Shown here in pieces: positions 16,438 through 24,861 of a stretch of 64,000 bases of DNA. This stretch comes from Methylocystis sp. B8. Lineage in GTDB: Bacteria; Pseudomonadota; Alphaproteobacteria; Rhizobiales; Beijerinckiaceae. Position numbers and translations under genes: made by a program. Each line of letters begins with the position of its first letter. Positions within the stretch are counted from its first letter, which is position 1. The notes under the pieces were generated by a model. The model made no database searches and was not told the DNA's origin. It worked only from the letters and a program-made list of their open reading frames with translations. Where the stretch lies: assembly GCF_005771425.1 (NCBI RefSeq), contig NZ_VBTZ01000007.1:1-64000 (forward strand), given 5' to 3'.

Positions 16438-18996
16438 TCACTTCGGCTTGCCTTTCACCGTGCGCGTGCCCGGCTTGCCGCCGGACGAGCGCCCCACTGG
16501 ACGCGGCGGTGGCGCGCGCCCGACGGGCCGCGCTTCGCCGCCGCCAAAATTATGCGGCCCCATGTCGGCGTCCGTCGGCTTGCGCGCGCGCGTGCCGGGA
16601 ATGTCCCCTCCTCCACGCCCCCCTCGCGCCTGACGCGAGAGCTGGATGCGCAGCATGGGGCTCGCCTCGCCGAGCAGTTCCGCGCGTTGCAGACGCTGGA
16701 TTTCGTCGCGCAGCCGCGCCGCCTCCTCGAAGGCGAGATCGGCGGCGGCCTCCTTCATGCGTTTTTCGAGATCGGCGATCGTCGCCGCGAGATTATGGCC
16801 GGGCGCGATGTCATAGCCCGTGTCGATCGTCACATGATCCTGCTCGGCGACCGAGCCGAGAATGTCGGCGATGCCACGCTTGATCGACGCGGGCGTGATG
16901 TTGTTCTCGCGATTATAAGCCTCCTGCTTGGCGCGACGGCGATTGGTCTCGTCCATCGCGCGCTTCATCGAGCCGGTGATCTGATCGGCGTAAAGGATGA
17001 CGCGGCCGTCGACATTGCGCGCGGCGCGGCCGATCGTCTGCACCAGAGACGTTTCCGAGCGCAGAAAGCCTTCCTTATCGGCGTCGAGGATGGCGACGAG
17101 GCCGCATTCGGGAATATCGAGGCCTTCGCGCAACAGATTGATGCCGACGAGGACGTCAAAGGCGCCGAGTCGCAAATCGCGAATGATCTCGATGCGCTCG
17201 ATCGTATCGATGTCGGAATGCATGTAGCGCACGCGCACGCCATTCTCATGCAGATATTCGGTCAGATCTTCGGCCATGCGCTTGGTCAGCACGGTGACGA
17301 GCGTGCGATAGCCGATCTGCGACGTCGCCCGCGCTTCGTCGAGAAGATCGTCGACCTGGGCGCGCGCCGGACGCACCTCGACCATCGGATCGATCAGTCC
17401 CGTCGGGCGGATGACCTGTTCGACGAAGACGCCGCCTGTCTGGTTCAGCTCCCAATTACCGGGAGTCGCCGAAACCGCCACCGTCTGCGGCCGCATCGCG
17501 TCCCATTCCTCGAAGCGCAGCGGGCGATTGTCCATGCAGGACGGCAGACGGAATCCATATTCGGCGAGCGTCGCCTTGCGCCGGAAGTCGCCCTTATACA
17601 TGCCGCCGATCTGCGGAATGGAGACGTGACTCTCGTCGGCGAAGACCAGCGCGTTATCGGGCAGATATTCGAACAGCGTCGGCGGCGGCTCGCCCGGCTT
17701 GCGCCCGGTGAGATAGCGCGAATAATTCTCGACGCCGGCGCAGGAGCCCGTCGCCTCCATCATTTCGAGATCGAAGCGGGTGCGCTGCTCCAGCCGCTGC
17801 GCCTCGAGCAGTCGGCCGGAGCGATGCAATTCCTCGAGCCGCGCGCGCAACTCCTCCTTGATCGCCTTGATCGACTGCAACAGCGTCGGCCTCGGCGTCA
17901 CATAATGCGAATTTGCATAGACCTTCACGAATTCGAGATCGACCGTCTTCTTGCCGGTCAAAGGATCGAATTCGGAAATCGACTCGACTTCATCGCCGAA
18001 GAAGCTGACGCGCCAGGCGCGGTCCTCATAGTGGGCCGGGAAGATGTCGACGGTGTCGCCGCGCACGCGGAAGGTGCCGCGGGTGAAATCGGCGCCAGTG
18101 CGGCGGTAATGCAGCGCGACGAGATCGGTGACGAGCTGTCGCTGCTCCAGCTTCTCGCCGAGAGTGACCGAGAAGGTCATCGCCGTATAGGTTTCGACCG
18201 AGCCGATGCCGTAAATGCAGGAGACCGACGCCACGATGATGACGTCGTCGCGCTCGAGCAGCGCGCGCGTCGCCGCATGGCGCATGCGGTCGATCTGCTC
18301 ATTCACCGAGGATTCTTTTTCGATATAAGTGTCCGAGCGCGGCACATAGGCTTCGGGCTGGTAATAGTCGTAGTACGACACGAAATATTCGACGGCGTTG
18401 CTCGGGAAGAAGCTCTTGAACTCGCCATAGAGCTGCGCCGCGAGCGTCTTGTTCGGCGCAAGAATCAGCGCCGGCCGTTGCACGCGCTCGATGACGCTCG
18501 CCATGGTGAAGGTCTTGCCCGAGCCGGTGACGCCGAGCAGCACCTGATCGCGCTCTTGCGCGGCGACGCCTTTCACCAGCTCCTCGATCGCCGCAGGCTG
18601 ATCGCCCTTCGGGGTGTAGTCTGAGACCAACTCGAACCTGACGCCGCCTTCGGATTTCTGCGGCCGCTCCGGCCGATGCGGCGTCCAAGGCTTTCTGTCG
18701 CGGATATTGGGGTCGCCGAGTCGCAGCAGTTCGGCGAGGCTGTCGGAGGTCGCCTGCACGCCGCCGCCGGCGTGGAAACCTTCTCCGAGCCCGTATTTCT
18801 CGATCTCCTCCTCGTCGAGGCCATGGACTGAAGAAGCGTCGTAGGCGGCCTGCGCCGCCTCTCCGAACCCCGGCGCGAGCGCGGGATTGAGCAGCTGCAC
18901 GAGATGCGGCGCGAGCGGCGCGACCTCCGGCTTCGACGCCTTGGCGCGGGTCGGCCGCGCCGGGTCTCTGGGCTTTTTTCCGGGGGTTTTGGCCAT
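16438..18996 (-). CDS. uvrB: Excinuclease ABC subunit UvrB
   Basis: An 852-residue damage-recognition helicase of nucleotide excision repair. Walker A ([10 protein letters not shown]), the damage-probing beta-hairpin region ([15 protein letters not shown]), DEAD-like DESH and the C-terminal UVR motif ([15 protein letters not shown]) are visible. It is much longer than E. coli UvrB (673 residues): about 115 extra polar residues precede the conserved start ([14 protein letters not shown]), and a Gly/Arg/Pro-rich tail of about 70 residues follows the UVR motif. The ATG at 18994-18996 starts [12 protein letters not shown]; the frame runs further upstream through repeat DNA without a good start. 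Long N-terminal extensions are usual in Rhizobiales. Confidence 0.95.
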   Translation of the reverse strand: MAKTPGKKPRDPARPTRAKASKPEVAPLAPHLVQLLNPALAPGFGEAAQAAYDASSVHGLDEEEIEKYGLGEGFHAGGGVQATSDSLAELLRLGDPNIRDRKPWTPHRPERPQKSEGGVRFELVSDYTPKGDQPAAIEELVKGVAAQERDQVLLGVTGSGKTFTMASVIERVQRPALILAPNKTLAAQLYGEFKSFFPSNAVEYFVSYYDYYQPEAYVPRSDTYIEKESSVNEQIDRMRHAATRALLERDDVIIVASVSCIYGIGSVETYTAMTFSVTLGEKLEQRQLVTDLVALHYRRTGADFTRGTFRVRGDTVDIFPAHYEDRAWRVSFFGDEVESISEFDPLTGKKTVDLEFVKVYANSHYVTPRPTLLQSIKAIKEELRARLEELHRSGRLLEAQRLEQRTRFDLEMMEATGSCAGVENYSRYLTGRKPGEPPPTLFEYLPDNALVFADESHVSIPQIGGMYKGDFRRKATLAEYGFRLPSCMDNRPLRFEEWDAMRPQTVAVSATPGNWELNQTGGVFVEQVIRPTGLIDPMVEVRPARAQVDDLLDEARATSQIGYRTLVTVLTKRMAEDLTEYLHENGVRVRYMHSDIDTIERIEIIRDLRLGAFDVLVGINLLREGLDIPECGLVAILDADKEGFLRSETSLVQTIGRAARNVDGRVILYADQITGSMKRAMDETNRRRAKQEAYNRENNITPASIKRGIADILGSVAEQDHVTIDTGYDIAPGHNLAATIADLEKRMKEAAADLAFEEAARLRDEIQRLQRAELLGEASPMLRIQLSRQARGGRGGGDIPGTRARKPTDADMGPHNFGGGEARPVGRAPPPRPVGRSSGGKPGTRTVKGKPK

Positions 18997-19072
18997 GGCC
19001 GCAATATGGGACCGATGGATGTGGGATGGAAGCCGGAAGGCTCTATACCCCCTCCCTGTCCCTCCCCCGCTT

Positions 19073-19098
19073 CGCAAACCGGGTGCTCCCGGTTTGCG
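19073..19098. repeat. Palindromic hairpin A (11-bp stem)
   Basis: CGCAAACCGGG and CCCGGTTTGCG pair perfectly around TGCT. First of three hairpins packed within 94 bases between the start of uvrB and the stop of the ABC exporter. The flanks are C-rich on the left (CCCTCCC, CCCTCCCCC) and G-rich on the right, so the cluster could fold as one unit. Confidence 0.8.
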
Positions 19099-19106
19099 CA
19101 TCTGCG

Positions 19107-19132
19107 CCGAAGTCGGCAATAGCCGACTTCGG
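19107..19132. repeat. Palindromic hairpin B (11-bp stem)
   Basis: CCGAAGTCGGC and GCCGACTTCGG pair perfectly around AATA. It has exactly the same stem and loop lengths as hairpin A, nine bases away, but an unrelated stem sequence. This suggests that shape, not sequence, is conserved. Confidence 0.8.
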
Positions 19133-19145
19133 ATGGGAGAGGGGA

Positions 19146-19166
19146 CGCTAACGATTGGCGTTAGCG
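19146..19166. repeat. Palindromic hairpin C (8-bp stem)
   Basis: CGCTAACG and CGTTAGCG pair around ATTGG. Third member of the cluster, 14 bases after hairpin B and 31 bases before the ABC exporter stop. No T-run follows on the minus strand, so it is not a classical terminator, although the cluster could shield the 3' end of the exporter message. Confidence 0.7.
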
Positions 19167-19196
19167 AAATCCCGATGAAGCGCCGAGTCGAGCCCC

Positions 19197-21116
19197 CTAC
19201 TCCGCCTCCTCTAACTCCTCGCGCTCGGCCTCCAGCAATTTCGCGCGCGCTTCCGCAGCTTCGCGCTGGCGGTTCCACATGCCGGCATAATGGCCGTTAA
19301 GCGCCAGCAGCGCTTTGTGCGTGCCGCGCTCGATAATGCAGCCGTGATCCAGAAACAGGATTTCGTCGGCGTCGACGATGGTTGACAGCCGATGCGCGAT
19401 GACGAGCGTGGTGCGGCCTCGCGCCACTCTTCTTAGCGCATCCTGGATCTCATGTTCGGTGAAGCTGTCGAGCGCCGAGGTCGCCTCGTCGAGGATGAGG
19501 ATCGGCGGGCCTTTGAGAATCGTGCGCGCGATCGCCACGCGCTGCTTCTCGCCGCCCGAAAGCTTCAGGCCGCGCTCACCGACCTGCGCGCCATAGGCGT
19601 CCGGCACGCTCTCGATAAAGCGGTCGATCTGCGCGAGTCGCGCCGCTTCGCGCACCTCATCGTCACTCGCATTCCACCTTCCGTAGCGAATGTTGTAACC
19701 GATCGAGTCGTTGAACAGCACGGTGTCCTGCGGCACCATGCCGATCGCCGCGCGCAGGCTTTCCTGCGTGACGTCCAGGATATTCTGACCGTCGATCGTG
19801 ATGCGTCCGCTTTGCGGCTCGTAGAAGCGATACATCAGGCGCGAGATCGTCGACTTCCCCGCCCCTGACGGTCCGACAATCGCGACGGTTTGCCCGGGCT
19901 CAGCTTCGAAGCTCACGCCCTTGAGGATCGGACGGTTCGGCTCATAGTGGAACGAGACATTGTCGAAGACGATCCGTCCTTCGCGCACGACGAGCGGCTG
20001 CGCGCCGGGCTTGTCTAAAATCTCGGGGCTCTGCGCAAGGATCGAGAACATCGTTTCGATGTCGATGATCGCCTGCCGCACCTCTCGATAGAAAGTGCCC
20101 ATGAAATTCAGAGGCTGCGCCAGCTGCCCCATCATAAGATTGATCAGGACGAAATCGCCCACCGTATTGCGGCCGGCTTCGATGCCATAGACGCACATCA
20201 CCATCATCGCAGTGAGCCCTATGATGTAGATCACGGTCTGGCCGGCGTTGAGAACGGCAAGCGAGACATAGGAGTGCGTGCTCGCCTGCTCATAGAGGAT
20301 CATGGATTTGTCGTAGCGCTGAGCCTCCCGCTTTTCCGCGCCGAAATATTTGACGGTCTCATAATTCAACAGGCTGTCGATCGCCTTCTGATTGGCGTCG
20401 GTGTCGCTGTCGTTCATCTTGCGGCGAATGGCGATGCGCCAGTTTGTGGCGAGCGTCGTATAGAGAAAATATCCAGCAAGAGTCGCGAGCAGCACGAGCC
20501 CGTAGCGCCAGTCGAACTGGTAGAGGAAGATGCCAAGAACCAGCGCCATCTCCAGCACGGTCGGCGCGCCGGTCGACATGATCAGACGTGACAGAGTCTC
20601 TATGCCATTGCGCCCGCGCTCGAGAACGCGCGTCAGCCCGCCAGTCTTTCTGCCGATGTGGAAGCGCAGCGACAACTCATGCATATGCACGAAGAGATCG
20701 GTCGCCAGTCGGCGCACTGCGTGCATCGCTACAGCCGCAAAAATGCCGTCGCGCATCTGCATGAGCACGACGGTGGTGATGCGCATGGCGCCCATCAGCA
20801 GCGTGAAATAGACTGCGGCGGTCCCCGCCTTCGCCCACGCGCCGGGGCCGCCCTCGGCAAGCGCGTCAGTCGCCCATTTCAGGGCATATGGCGTTGCGGC
20901 GTTGAACAGCTTGCTGACGACGAGCAGCGCGAAGACCACAGCGACCCGCAGCTCGAGGTCGCGGCGGCCGCGCGGCCAGATATAGGGCCACAAGCGCCGT
21001 ATCGTCTTGAAAACCGACGATTCTGACAGTCGCTGGTCAGAAACGGGCTCGGGCGCGGCGTCGTCGGGATCGAGCGCATGGGGATCGCTCGATTGGCCTT
21101 CATCAGGTCTAAGCAT
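19197..21116 (-). CDS. Atm1-type ABC exporter (half-transporter, permease plus ATPase)
   Basis: A 639-residue half-transporter that forms a homodimer in the inner membrane. The permease half has about six membrane segments and the Atm1/HMT1 hallmark [13 protein letters not shown]; the ATPase half has Walker A (GPSGAGKS), the signature LSGGEKQR and Walker [12 protein letters not shown]. Bacterial Atm1 relatives export glutathione-linked sulfur or metal compounds and are tied to iron-sulfur homeostasis or metal detoxification. A short acidic tail ends the protein. It stands alone; the LOG gene is divergent. Confidence 0.92.
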   Translation of the reverse strand: MLRPDEGQSSDPHALDPDDAAPEPVSDQRLSESSVFKTIRRLWPYIWPRGRRDLELRVAVVFALLVVSKLFNAATPYALKWATDALAEGGPGAWAKAGTAAVYFTLLMGAMRITTVVLMQMRDGIFAAVAMHAVRRLATDLFVHMHELSLRFHIGRKTGGLTRVLERGRNGIETLSRLIMSTGAPTVLEMALVLGIFLYQFDWRYGLVLLATLAGYFLYTTLATNWRIAIRRKMNDSDTDANQKAIDSLLNYETVKYFGAEKREAQRYDKSMILYEQASTHSYVSLAVLNAGQTVIYIIGLTAMMVMCVYGIEAGRNTVGDFVLINLMMGQLAQPLNFMGTFYREVRQAIIDIETMFSILAQSPEILDKPGAQPLVVREGRIVFDNVSFHYEPNRPILKGVSFEAEPGQTVAIVGPSGAGKSTISRLMYRFYEPQSGRITIDGQNILDVTQESLRAAIGMVPQDTVLFNDSIGYNIRYGRWNASDDEVREAARLAQIDRFIESVPDAYGAQVGERGLKLSGGEKQRVAIARTILKGPPILILDEATSALDSFTEHEIQDALRRVARGRTTLVIAHRLSTIVDADEILFLDHGCIIERGTHKALLALNGHYAGMWNRQREAAEARAKLLEAEREELEEAE

Positions 21117-21219
21117 ATGTCTCCAAATATAGGGGCCGGCATCTCGGCGTTTTGCGTCATATATGACGTTTAGAAGGAATGCGCACCCCGCGTGATACGC
21201 GGCGAAGGCGAGAACCGAT

Positions 21220-21816
21220 ATGCGAGAAATAAAAAATATCTGCGTCTATTGCGGCTCCTCGATCGGCGCCGATCCGCGCCACACGGCGGCGGCGCGCGCG
21301 TTGGGCGCGGAGCTTGCCCACGCCGGCGTCGGGCTGGTCTATGGCGGCGGAGCGATCGGTCTCATGGGCGTGCTGGCGAAGGCCACAATCGCCGCCGGCG
21401 GGGTCGTCACAGGTGTGATTCCCGAATTCCTGGATGAGAGGGAAATCCCTTTCACTGACGCGACGGAACTCATTGTCGTCGATGATATGCACACGCGCAA
21501 ACGGGTGATGTTCGAGCGTTCGGACGCCTTTGTCGCGCTGCCCGGCGGCGTCGGCACTTTGGAGGAATTAACCGAGCAGCTGACCTGGATTCAGCTTGGC
21601 CAACACACCAAGCCTCTCGTCATCGCCGATATCGCCGGCTTCTGGCGGCCGCTGCTGTCGCTTTTCGCCCATATGCGCAATGAGGAATTCATCCGCGAAG
21701 GTTATGACGTGCACTACCTTGTCGCCGAACGCGTCGAGGAGATCCTGCCGATGATCTTTGCGGCGGTCCGCCATGCCCCAGACATCAGCGAGACGGCGAT
21801 TACCGAGCGACTTTAG
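21220..21816 (+). CDS. LOG-family protein (cytokinin riboside monophosphate phosphoribohydrolase type)
   Basis: A 198-residue Rossmann-like enzyme. The family motif PGGVGTLEELTEQLTW is complete and the N-terminus ICVYCGSSIGADPRHTAAAR is typical. Related enzymes cleave nucleoside monophosphates such as AMP and N6-modified AMP to base and ribose phosphate. The last four bases overlap the stop of the convergent cimA gene. Confidence 0.92.
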   Translation: MREIKNICVYCGSSIGADPRHTAAARALGAELAHAGVGLVYGGGAIGLMGVLAKATIAAGGVVTGVIPEFLDEREIPFTDATELIVVDDMHTRKRVMFERSDAFVALPGGVGTLEELTEQLTWIQLGQHTKPLVIADIAGFWRPLLSLFAHMRNEEFIREGYDVHYLVAERVEEILPMIFAAVRHAPDISETAITERL

Positions 21817-23438
21817 CCATGCGCCGGCGCCGCCCGTGCGCCGGAGATCAGCAGCTTGAAATTGATTGCATCGACGAGCGCCTCGAAGGACGCGTCGATG
21901 ACATTGGCCGAGACGCCGACCGTCGACCAGCGCTCGCCTTGTGCATCGGCGCATTCGACAAGAACCCGCGTCACGGCGTCGGTGCCGCCCTGAAAGACGC
22001 GGACGCGATAGTCGACAAGCCGAACGTCATCGATGAAGCGCTGATAGGCGCCGAGATCCTTGCGCAGCGCGAGATCGAGCGCATTGACGGGACCATTGCC
22101 TTCCGCGGCGGAAATGCGGTTTTCCCCGTGCACATTGATCTTGACGATCGCCTCTGCGCCCTGGTCCTCGAAGCCGCCGTTTTTCGCAAAACGGCGATCG
22201 ACCGCGACGCTGTAGCGCTCAATGTCGAAGAAATGCGGCGCCTCGCCGAGCACCCGCTTCGCCAGAAGAAAGAAGGAGGCGTCAGCGCCTTCATAGGCGT
22301 AGCCCTGCGCTTCCTTCTCCTTCACCTCGTCGAGAAGACGCGTCAGCCGCGGATCGTCCTTGTCGAGGATAACGCCTAGGCGGGCGAGTTCCGAGACAAT
22401 ATTCGAGCGCCCCGCCTGATCCGACACGAGCACGCGCCGCATATTGCCGACGGACTCTGGCGTCACATGCTCATAGGTGCGCGGATCAGTCAGCACGGCT
22501 GAGGCGTGAATGCCGGCCTTGGTCGCAAAGGCGCTGGCGCCGACATAGGGCGCATGGCGGTTCGGCGCGCGGTTGAGAAGCTCATCGAGCGCGTGGCTGA
22601 CGCGAGTCAGATGCGTCAACTTTTCCCGAGTTACGCCGATCTCGAAGCGTTCGGAGAATTCGGTCTTCAGCAACAACGTCGGGATGATCGTCGTGAGATT
22701 GGCGTTGCCGCAGCGCTCGCCAAGACCGTTAAGGGTCCCTTGAATCTGCCGCGCGCCGGCCCGCACGGCGGCGAGCGAGTTCGCGACAGCCTGACCCGTG
22801 TCGTCATGGCAATGGACGCCGACGCGCTCTCCCGGAATATGCTTGACGACCTCTGCGACAATGTTTTCGACGTCATGCGGCAGCGTGCCGCCATTGGTGT
22901 CGCAAAGGACGATCCAGCGCGCGCCGGCCTCATGCGCCGCCTTCGCGCAGGCGAGCGCATAGTCGCGGTTGGCCTTGAAACCGTCGAAGAAATGTTCGCA
23001 GTCGACGGCGACTTCCTTGCCGCGCGCGACGGCGGCTCTTACGGATTGCGTAACGCTTTGGAGATTGTCCTCTTCCGTTGAGCGTAAAGCGACGCGAACC
23101 TGAAAGTCCCAGCTTTTGGCCACGAATGTGACGACATCGGCGGCGCTGTCGAGCAGCGCCGCGACCCCCGGGTCATTCTCGACCGAGCGGCCTTGCCGGC
23201 GCGTCATGCCGAAGGCCGCGAAACGCGCGCGCAGTTTCGGACGATCAGCAAAAAACTCCGTGTCGAGCGGATTGGCGCCGGGATAGCCGCCCTCGATGTA
23301 GTCGATGCCGAGATCGTCCAGCATGGCGACGATCTGACGCTTGTCGTCGAGCGAAAAATCGACGCCCGTCGTCTGCGCGCCGTCGCGCAGCGTCGTGTCG
23401 TATAGGGTCAGCCGTTCCTTAACCCGTTCTTCGGCCAT
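21813..23438 (-). CDS. cimA: (R)-citramalate synthase CimA
   Basis: A 541-residue enzyme that joins pyruvate and acetyl-CoA to citramalate, a threonine-independent entry to isoleucine. The HMGL-like barrel shows LYDTTLRDGAQTTGVDFS, metal-binding HCHDDTGQAVANSL and the GxGERCGNANL motif (NGLGERCGNANL). A leucine-sensing C-terminal regulatory domain follows (RVLVECADAQGERWSTVGVS). The ATG at 23436-23438 overlaps the GNAT stop (TGATG), so it is coupled to the GNAT gene. The 2-isopropylmalate synthase family is the near alternative, but the N-terminus and length fit CimA. Confidence 0.93.
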   Translation of the reverse strand: MAEERVKERLTLYDTTLRDGAQTTGVDFSLDDKRQIVAMLDDLGIDYIEGGYPGANPLDTEFFADRPKLRARFAAFGMTRRQGRSVENDPGVAALLDSAADVVTFVAKSWDFQVRVALRSTEEDNLQSVTQSVRAAVARGKEVAVDCEHFFDGFKANRDYALACAKAAHEAGARWIVLCDTNGGTLPHDVENIVAEVVKHIPGERVGVHCHDDTGQAVANSLAAVRAGARQIQGTLNGLGERCGNANLTTIIPTLLLKTEFSERFEIGVTREKLTHLTRVSHALDELLNRAPNRHAPYVGASAFATKAGIHASAVLTDPRTYEHVTPESVGNMRRVLVSDQAGRSNIVSELARLGVILDKDDPRLTRLLDEVKEKEAQGYAYEGADASFFLLAKRVLGEAPHFFDIERYSVAVDRRFAKNGGFEDQGAEAIVKINVHGENRISAAEGNGPVNALDLALRKDLGAYQRFIDDVRLVDYRVRVFQGGTDAVTRVLVECADAQGERWSTVGVSANVIDASFEALVDAINFKLLISGARAAPAHG

Positions 23439-23950
23439 CAATGCGCTCTCCTGGCGGCGGGCGCCGCCAGCTCTTTAGTCATCGTCGTTGTGCCGAGCCA
23501 TTGGCCGGAGATTTCGACCGTGTTGCGTCTCTGCGCCGTATAGCCGCGTGCGGCGAAGAAATCGCGCGCCGAGTCGGACGCGTCGACGTTCAGCGTCTTC
23601 GTTCCGCGCGCGGCGGCGAGTTTCTCAATCGCGTCGGCAAGCGCTGAGCCAATGCCGCGCCGCGCCAGATCGTGCCGCACATAGAGCATGTCAAAGGCCG
23701 CATTGTCGCGAAGCGACGCGAAACCGGCGATTTCGCCTTCCGCCAGCGCGACGATGGTCAGCTCGCCCGCGAGCCGCGCGCCGAAAGCCTCTTCGTCGTC
23801 GACCTCGGACGTCCAGGCTTCACGCTGCGCGTCGTCATAGTCGTCGGCGGCAAGCTCCTCGACGCTCGCGCGAAGGAGCGCCGCAAGAGTCGCCGCGTCC
23901 GCGGGAAGAAACGGCCGCAGGCTGGGAGCTGTCGCCGATCGCGCCATCAT
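23438..23950 (-). CDS. GNAT-family N-acetyltransferase
   Basis: A 170-residue acetyltransferase. The acetyl-CoA-binding motif is seen in MLYVRHDLARRGIGSALADAI (RRGIGSA), followed by LNVDASDSARDFFAARGY, the usual last strand-helix of the fold. The ATG at 23948-23950 overlaps the stop of the 44-residue membrane gene (ATGA), and its own stop overlaps cimA, making a three-gene unit. The substrate is unknown. Confidence 0.88.
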   Translation of the reverse strand: MMARSATAPSLRPFLPADAATLAALLRASVEELAADDYDDAQREAWTSEVDDEEAFGARLAGELTIVALAEGEIAGFASLRDNAAFDMLYVRHDLARRGIGSALADAIEKLAAARGTKTLNVDASDSARDFFAARGYTAQRRNTVEISGQWLGTTTMTKELAAPAARRAH

Positions 23951-24081
23951 ACGATCTCGAATGCGCGCAGCAAATGCCAGGCGACGAAAGCGGCGAGCGC
24001 GAGCACCAGCACTTTGAATAGCAGATAGACCGCCCAATGGCGCTTGAAGGGAAGCGTCTTCTTCCAGTCATTGTTGGACAT
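23947..24081 (-). CDS. 44-residue single-span membrane protein
   Basis: A short frame encoding MSNNDWKKTLPFKRHWAVY then a hydrophobic stretch LLFKVLVLALAAFVAWHLL and a short polar tail, so it has one membrane helix with a basic cytoplasmic N-terminus. Its stop overlaps the GNAT start as ATGA, which supports real translation. No family is recognised. It is the first gene of the unit leading to cimA and lies 20 bases from the edge of the repeat at 24101. Confidence 0.7.
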   Translation of the reverse strand: MSNNDWKKTLPFKRHWAVYLLFKVLVLALAAFVAWHLLRAFEIV

Positions 24082-24100
24082 CGGATATTTCCCTTCTGTT

Positions 24101-24286
24101 CACCCCACCCGGTTCGCTTCGCGAACCGCCCTCCCCGTCAAGACGAGGGATGAGCCTGCAACAGCGAAACGCAAGATTTCATTGACGGCGAATTGCATGA
24201 GCGACTCCTCGTTACGTCGAATCTCGCCGTTCACATCCCTCCCCCTTGCGGGGAGGGTGGCGCGCGAAGCGCGACGGGTGGGGGAA
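24101..24286. repeat. 186-bp palindrome-bounded repeat, copy 1 (3' side of the DUF559 gene)
   Basis: This stretch is a direct copy of 24660-24846 with about 20 differences in 185 positions by eye, about 89% identity. The first 27 and last roughly 75 bases are identical to copy 2, and the differences cluster in the centre. The left end CACCCCACCC-GGTTCGC and the right end, read on the other strand, are imperfect inverted repeats about 50 bases long. Each end carries two hairpins: GGTTCGC/GCGAACC and CCCTC/GAGGG on the left, CCCTCCCC/GGGGAGGG and CGCGC/GCGCG on the right. Confidence 0.85.
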
Positions 24287-24299
24287 GATCTCCCGCTCT

Positions 24300-24653
24300 T
24301 CATGACGCCTCCCGCATGTGTTCCTTCGCCCGGGCGATGATGGTTTCGACCACGCCAATCAAATCGGCGTCTATCTCATGATTCCAGAATCGCAGCACGT
24401 GGAACCCATTCGCATGAAAAATCGCGTCTCGCTTGGCATCGCGGCGAAGGCCTTCCGCCTCTCCGTGTTGCGAACCGTCAGCTTCAACAATCAGGCGATA
24501 TTTGTAGCAAACGAAATCGAGCACATAGCCTTCGATTGGCGCCTGACGACGAAAGTGAAAGCCCTGCGCGCGCAGTTTCCGCAACTGCGACCAGAGCTTC
24601 ACCTCCTGTGGCGTCATGGTCTTACGCAATTGGCGCGCGCGAGGGTCTGCCAT
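24300..24653 (-). CDS. DUF559 endonuclease-like protein
   Basis: A 117-residue protein of the DUF559 family, small PD-(D/E)xK-fold proteins related to very-short-patch-repair endonucleases. Visible family features are TPQEVKLWSQLRKLR (Glu17), the FHFRRQAPI segment (Gln37), YVLDFVC with Asp46 and LIVEADGSQH with Glu57, Asp59 and His63. These are the expected metal-site residues, so it may be an active nuclease. I chose the ATG at 24651-24653; a GTG three codons upstream lies inside the repeat edge. The gene is wedged between two copies of the 186-bp repeat. Substrate and biological role of the family are not established. Confidence 0.85.
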   Translation of the reverse strand: MADPRARQLRKTMTPQEVKLWSQLRKLRAQGFHFRRQAPIEGYVLDFVCYKYRLIVEADGSQHGEAEGLRRDAKRDAIFHANGFHVLRFWNHEIDADLIGVVETIIARAKEHMREAS

Positions 24654-24659
24654 ATCCGT

Positions 24660-24846
24660 CACCCCACCCGGTTCGCTTCGCGAACCACCCTCCCCGTCAA
24701 GGGGAGGGATGAGCTTGCGTCGGCGAAACGCAAAATTTCAGAGACGACGCCTCGCATAAGCGATGGATCGTTACGTCGAATCGCGCCGTTCACATCCCTC
24801 CCCCTTGCGGGGAGGGTGGCGCGCGAAGCGCGACGGGTGGGGGGAA
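24660..24846. repeat. 186-bp palindrome-bounded repeat, copy 2 (5' side of the DUF559 gene)
   Basis: Same orientation as copy 1. Here the left inner hairpin is perfect (CCCTCCCC gtcaa GGGGAGGG), and the right arm has the same 8-bp stem with a CTTGC loop. Outer CCCCACCC and GGGTGGGG can also pair, so a transcript of the whole element would fold into a closed multi-branched structure. It lies directly upstream of the nuclease start codon and 16 bases from the cysS stop, so it may hold the nuclease promoter or act on its translation. Confidence 0.85.
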
Positions 24847-24861
24847 AGGCAAGTGCGAAGG

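Larger units (their letters stand above)
24101..24846. mobile_element. Composite unit: DUF559 nuclease gene between two direct 186-bp repeats
   Basis: The unit is 746 bases: repeat copy 1, the nuclease gene with its stop 13 bases from copy 1 and its ATG six bases from copy 2, then repeat copy 2. The tight packing suggests the gene and repeats travel or are kept together. It sits cleanly between cysS and the 44-residue membrane gene, both on the minus strand. No target-site duplication could be found by eye at the outer edges. Calling it mobile is inference; a repeat-associated domesticated nuclease is the alternative. Confidence 0.5.

Noticed and set aside
16390-18624. 744-codon open frame on the plus strand
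   Set aside because: It is antisense to uvrB, whose motifs are unmistakable. The frame is rich in Arg, His and Asp, the typical mirror of GC-rich coding DNA.
24081-24105. Target-site duplication around the DUF559 unit
   Set aside because: The bases just outside the two ends (before 24101 and after 24846) show no direct repeat longer than chance.
24100-24303. Reading frame conserved in both 186-bp repeats
   Set aside because: Both copies stay open in the same minus-strand frame, but most differences change amino acids and the frame is mainly the translation of GC palindromes. It is better explained as a structural repeat.
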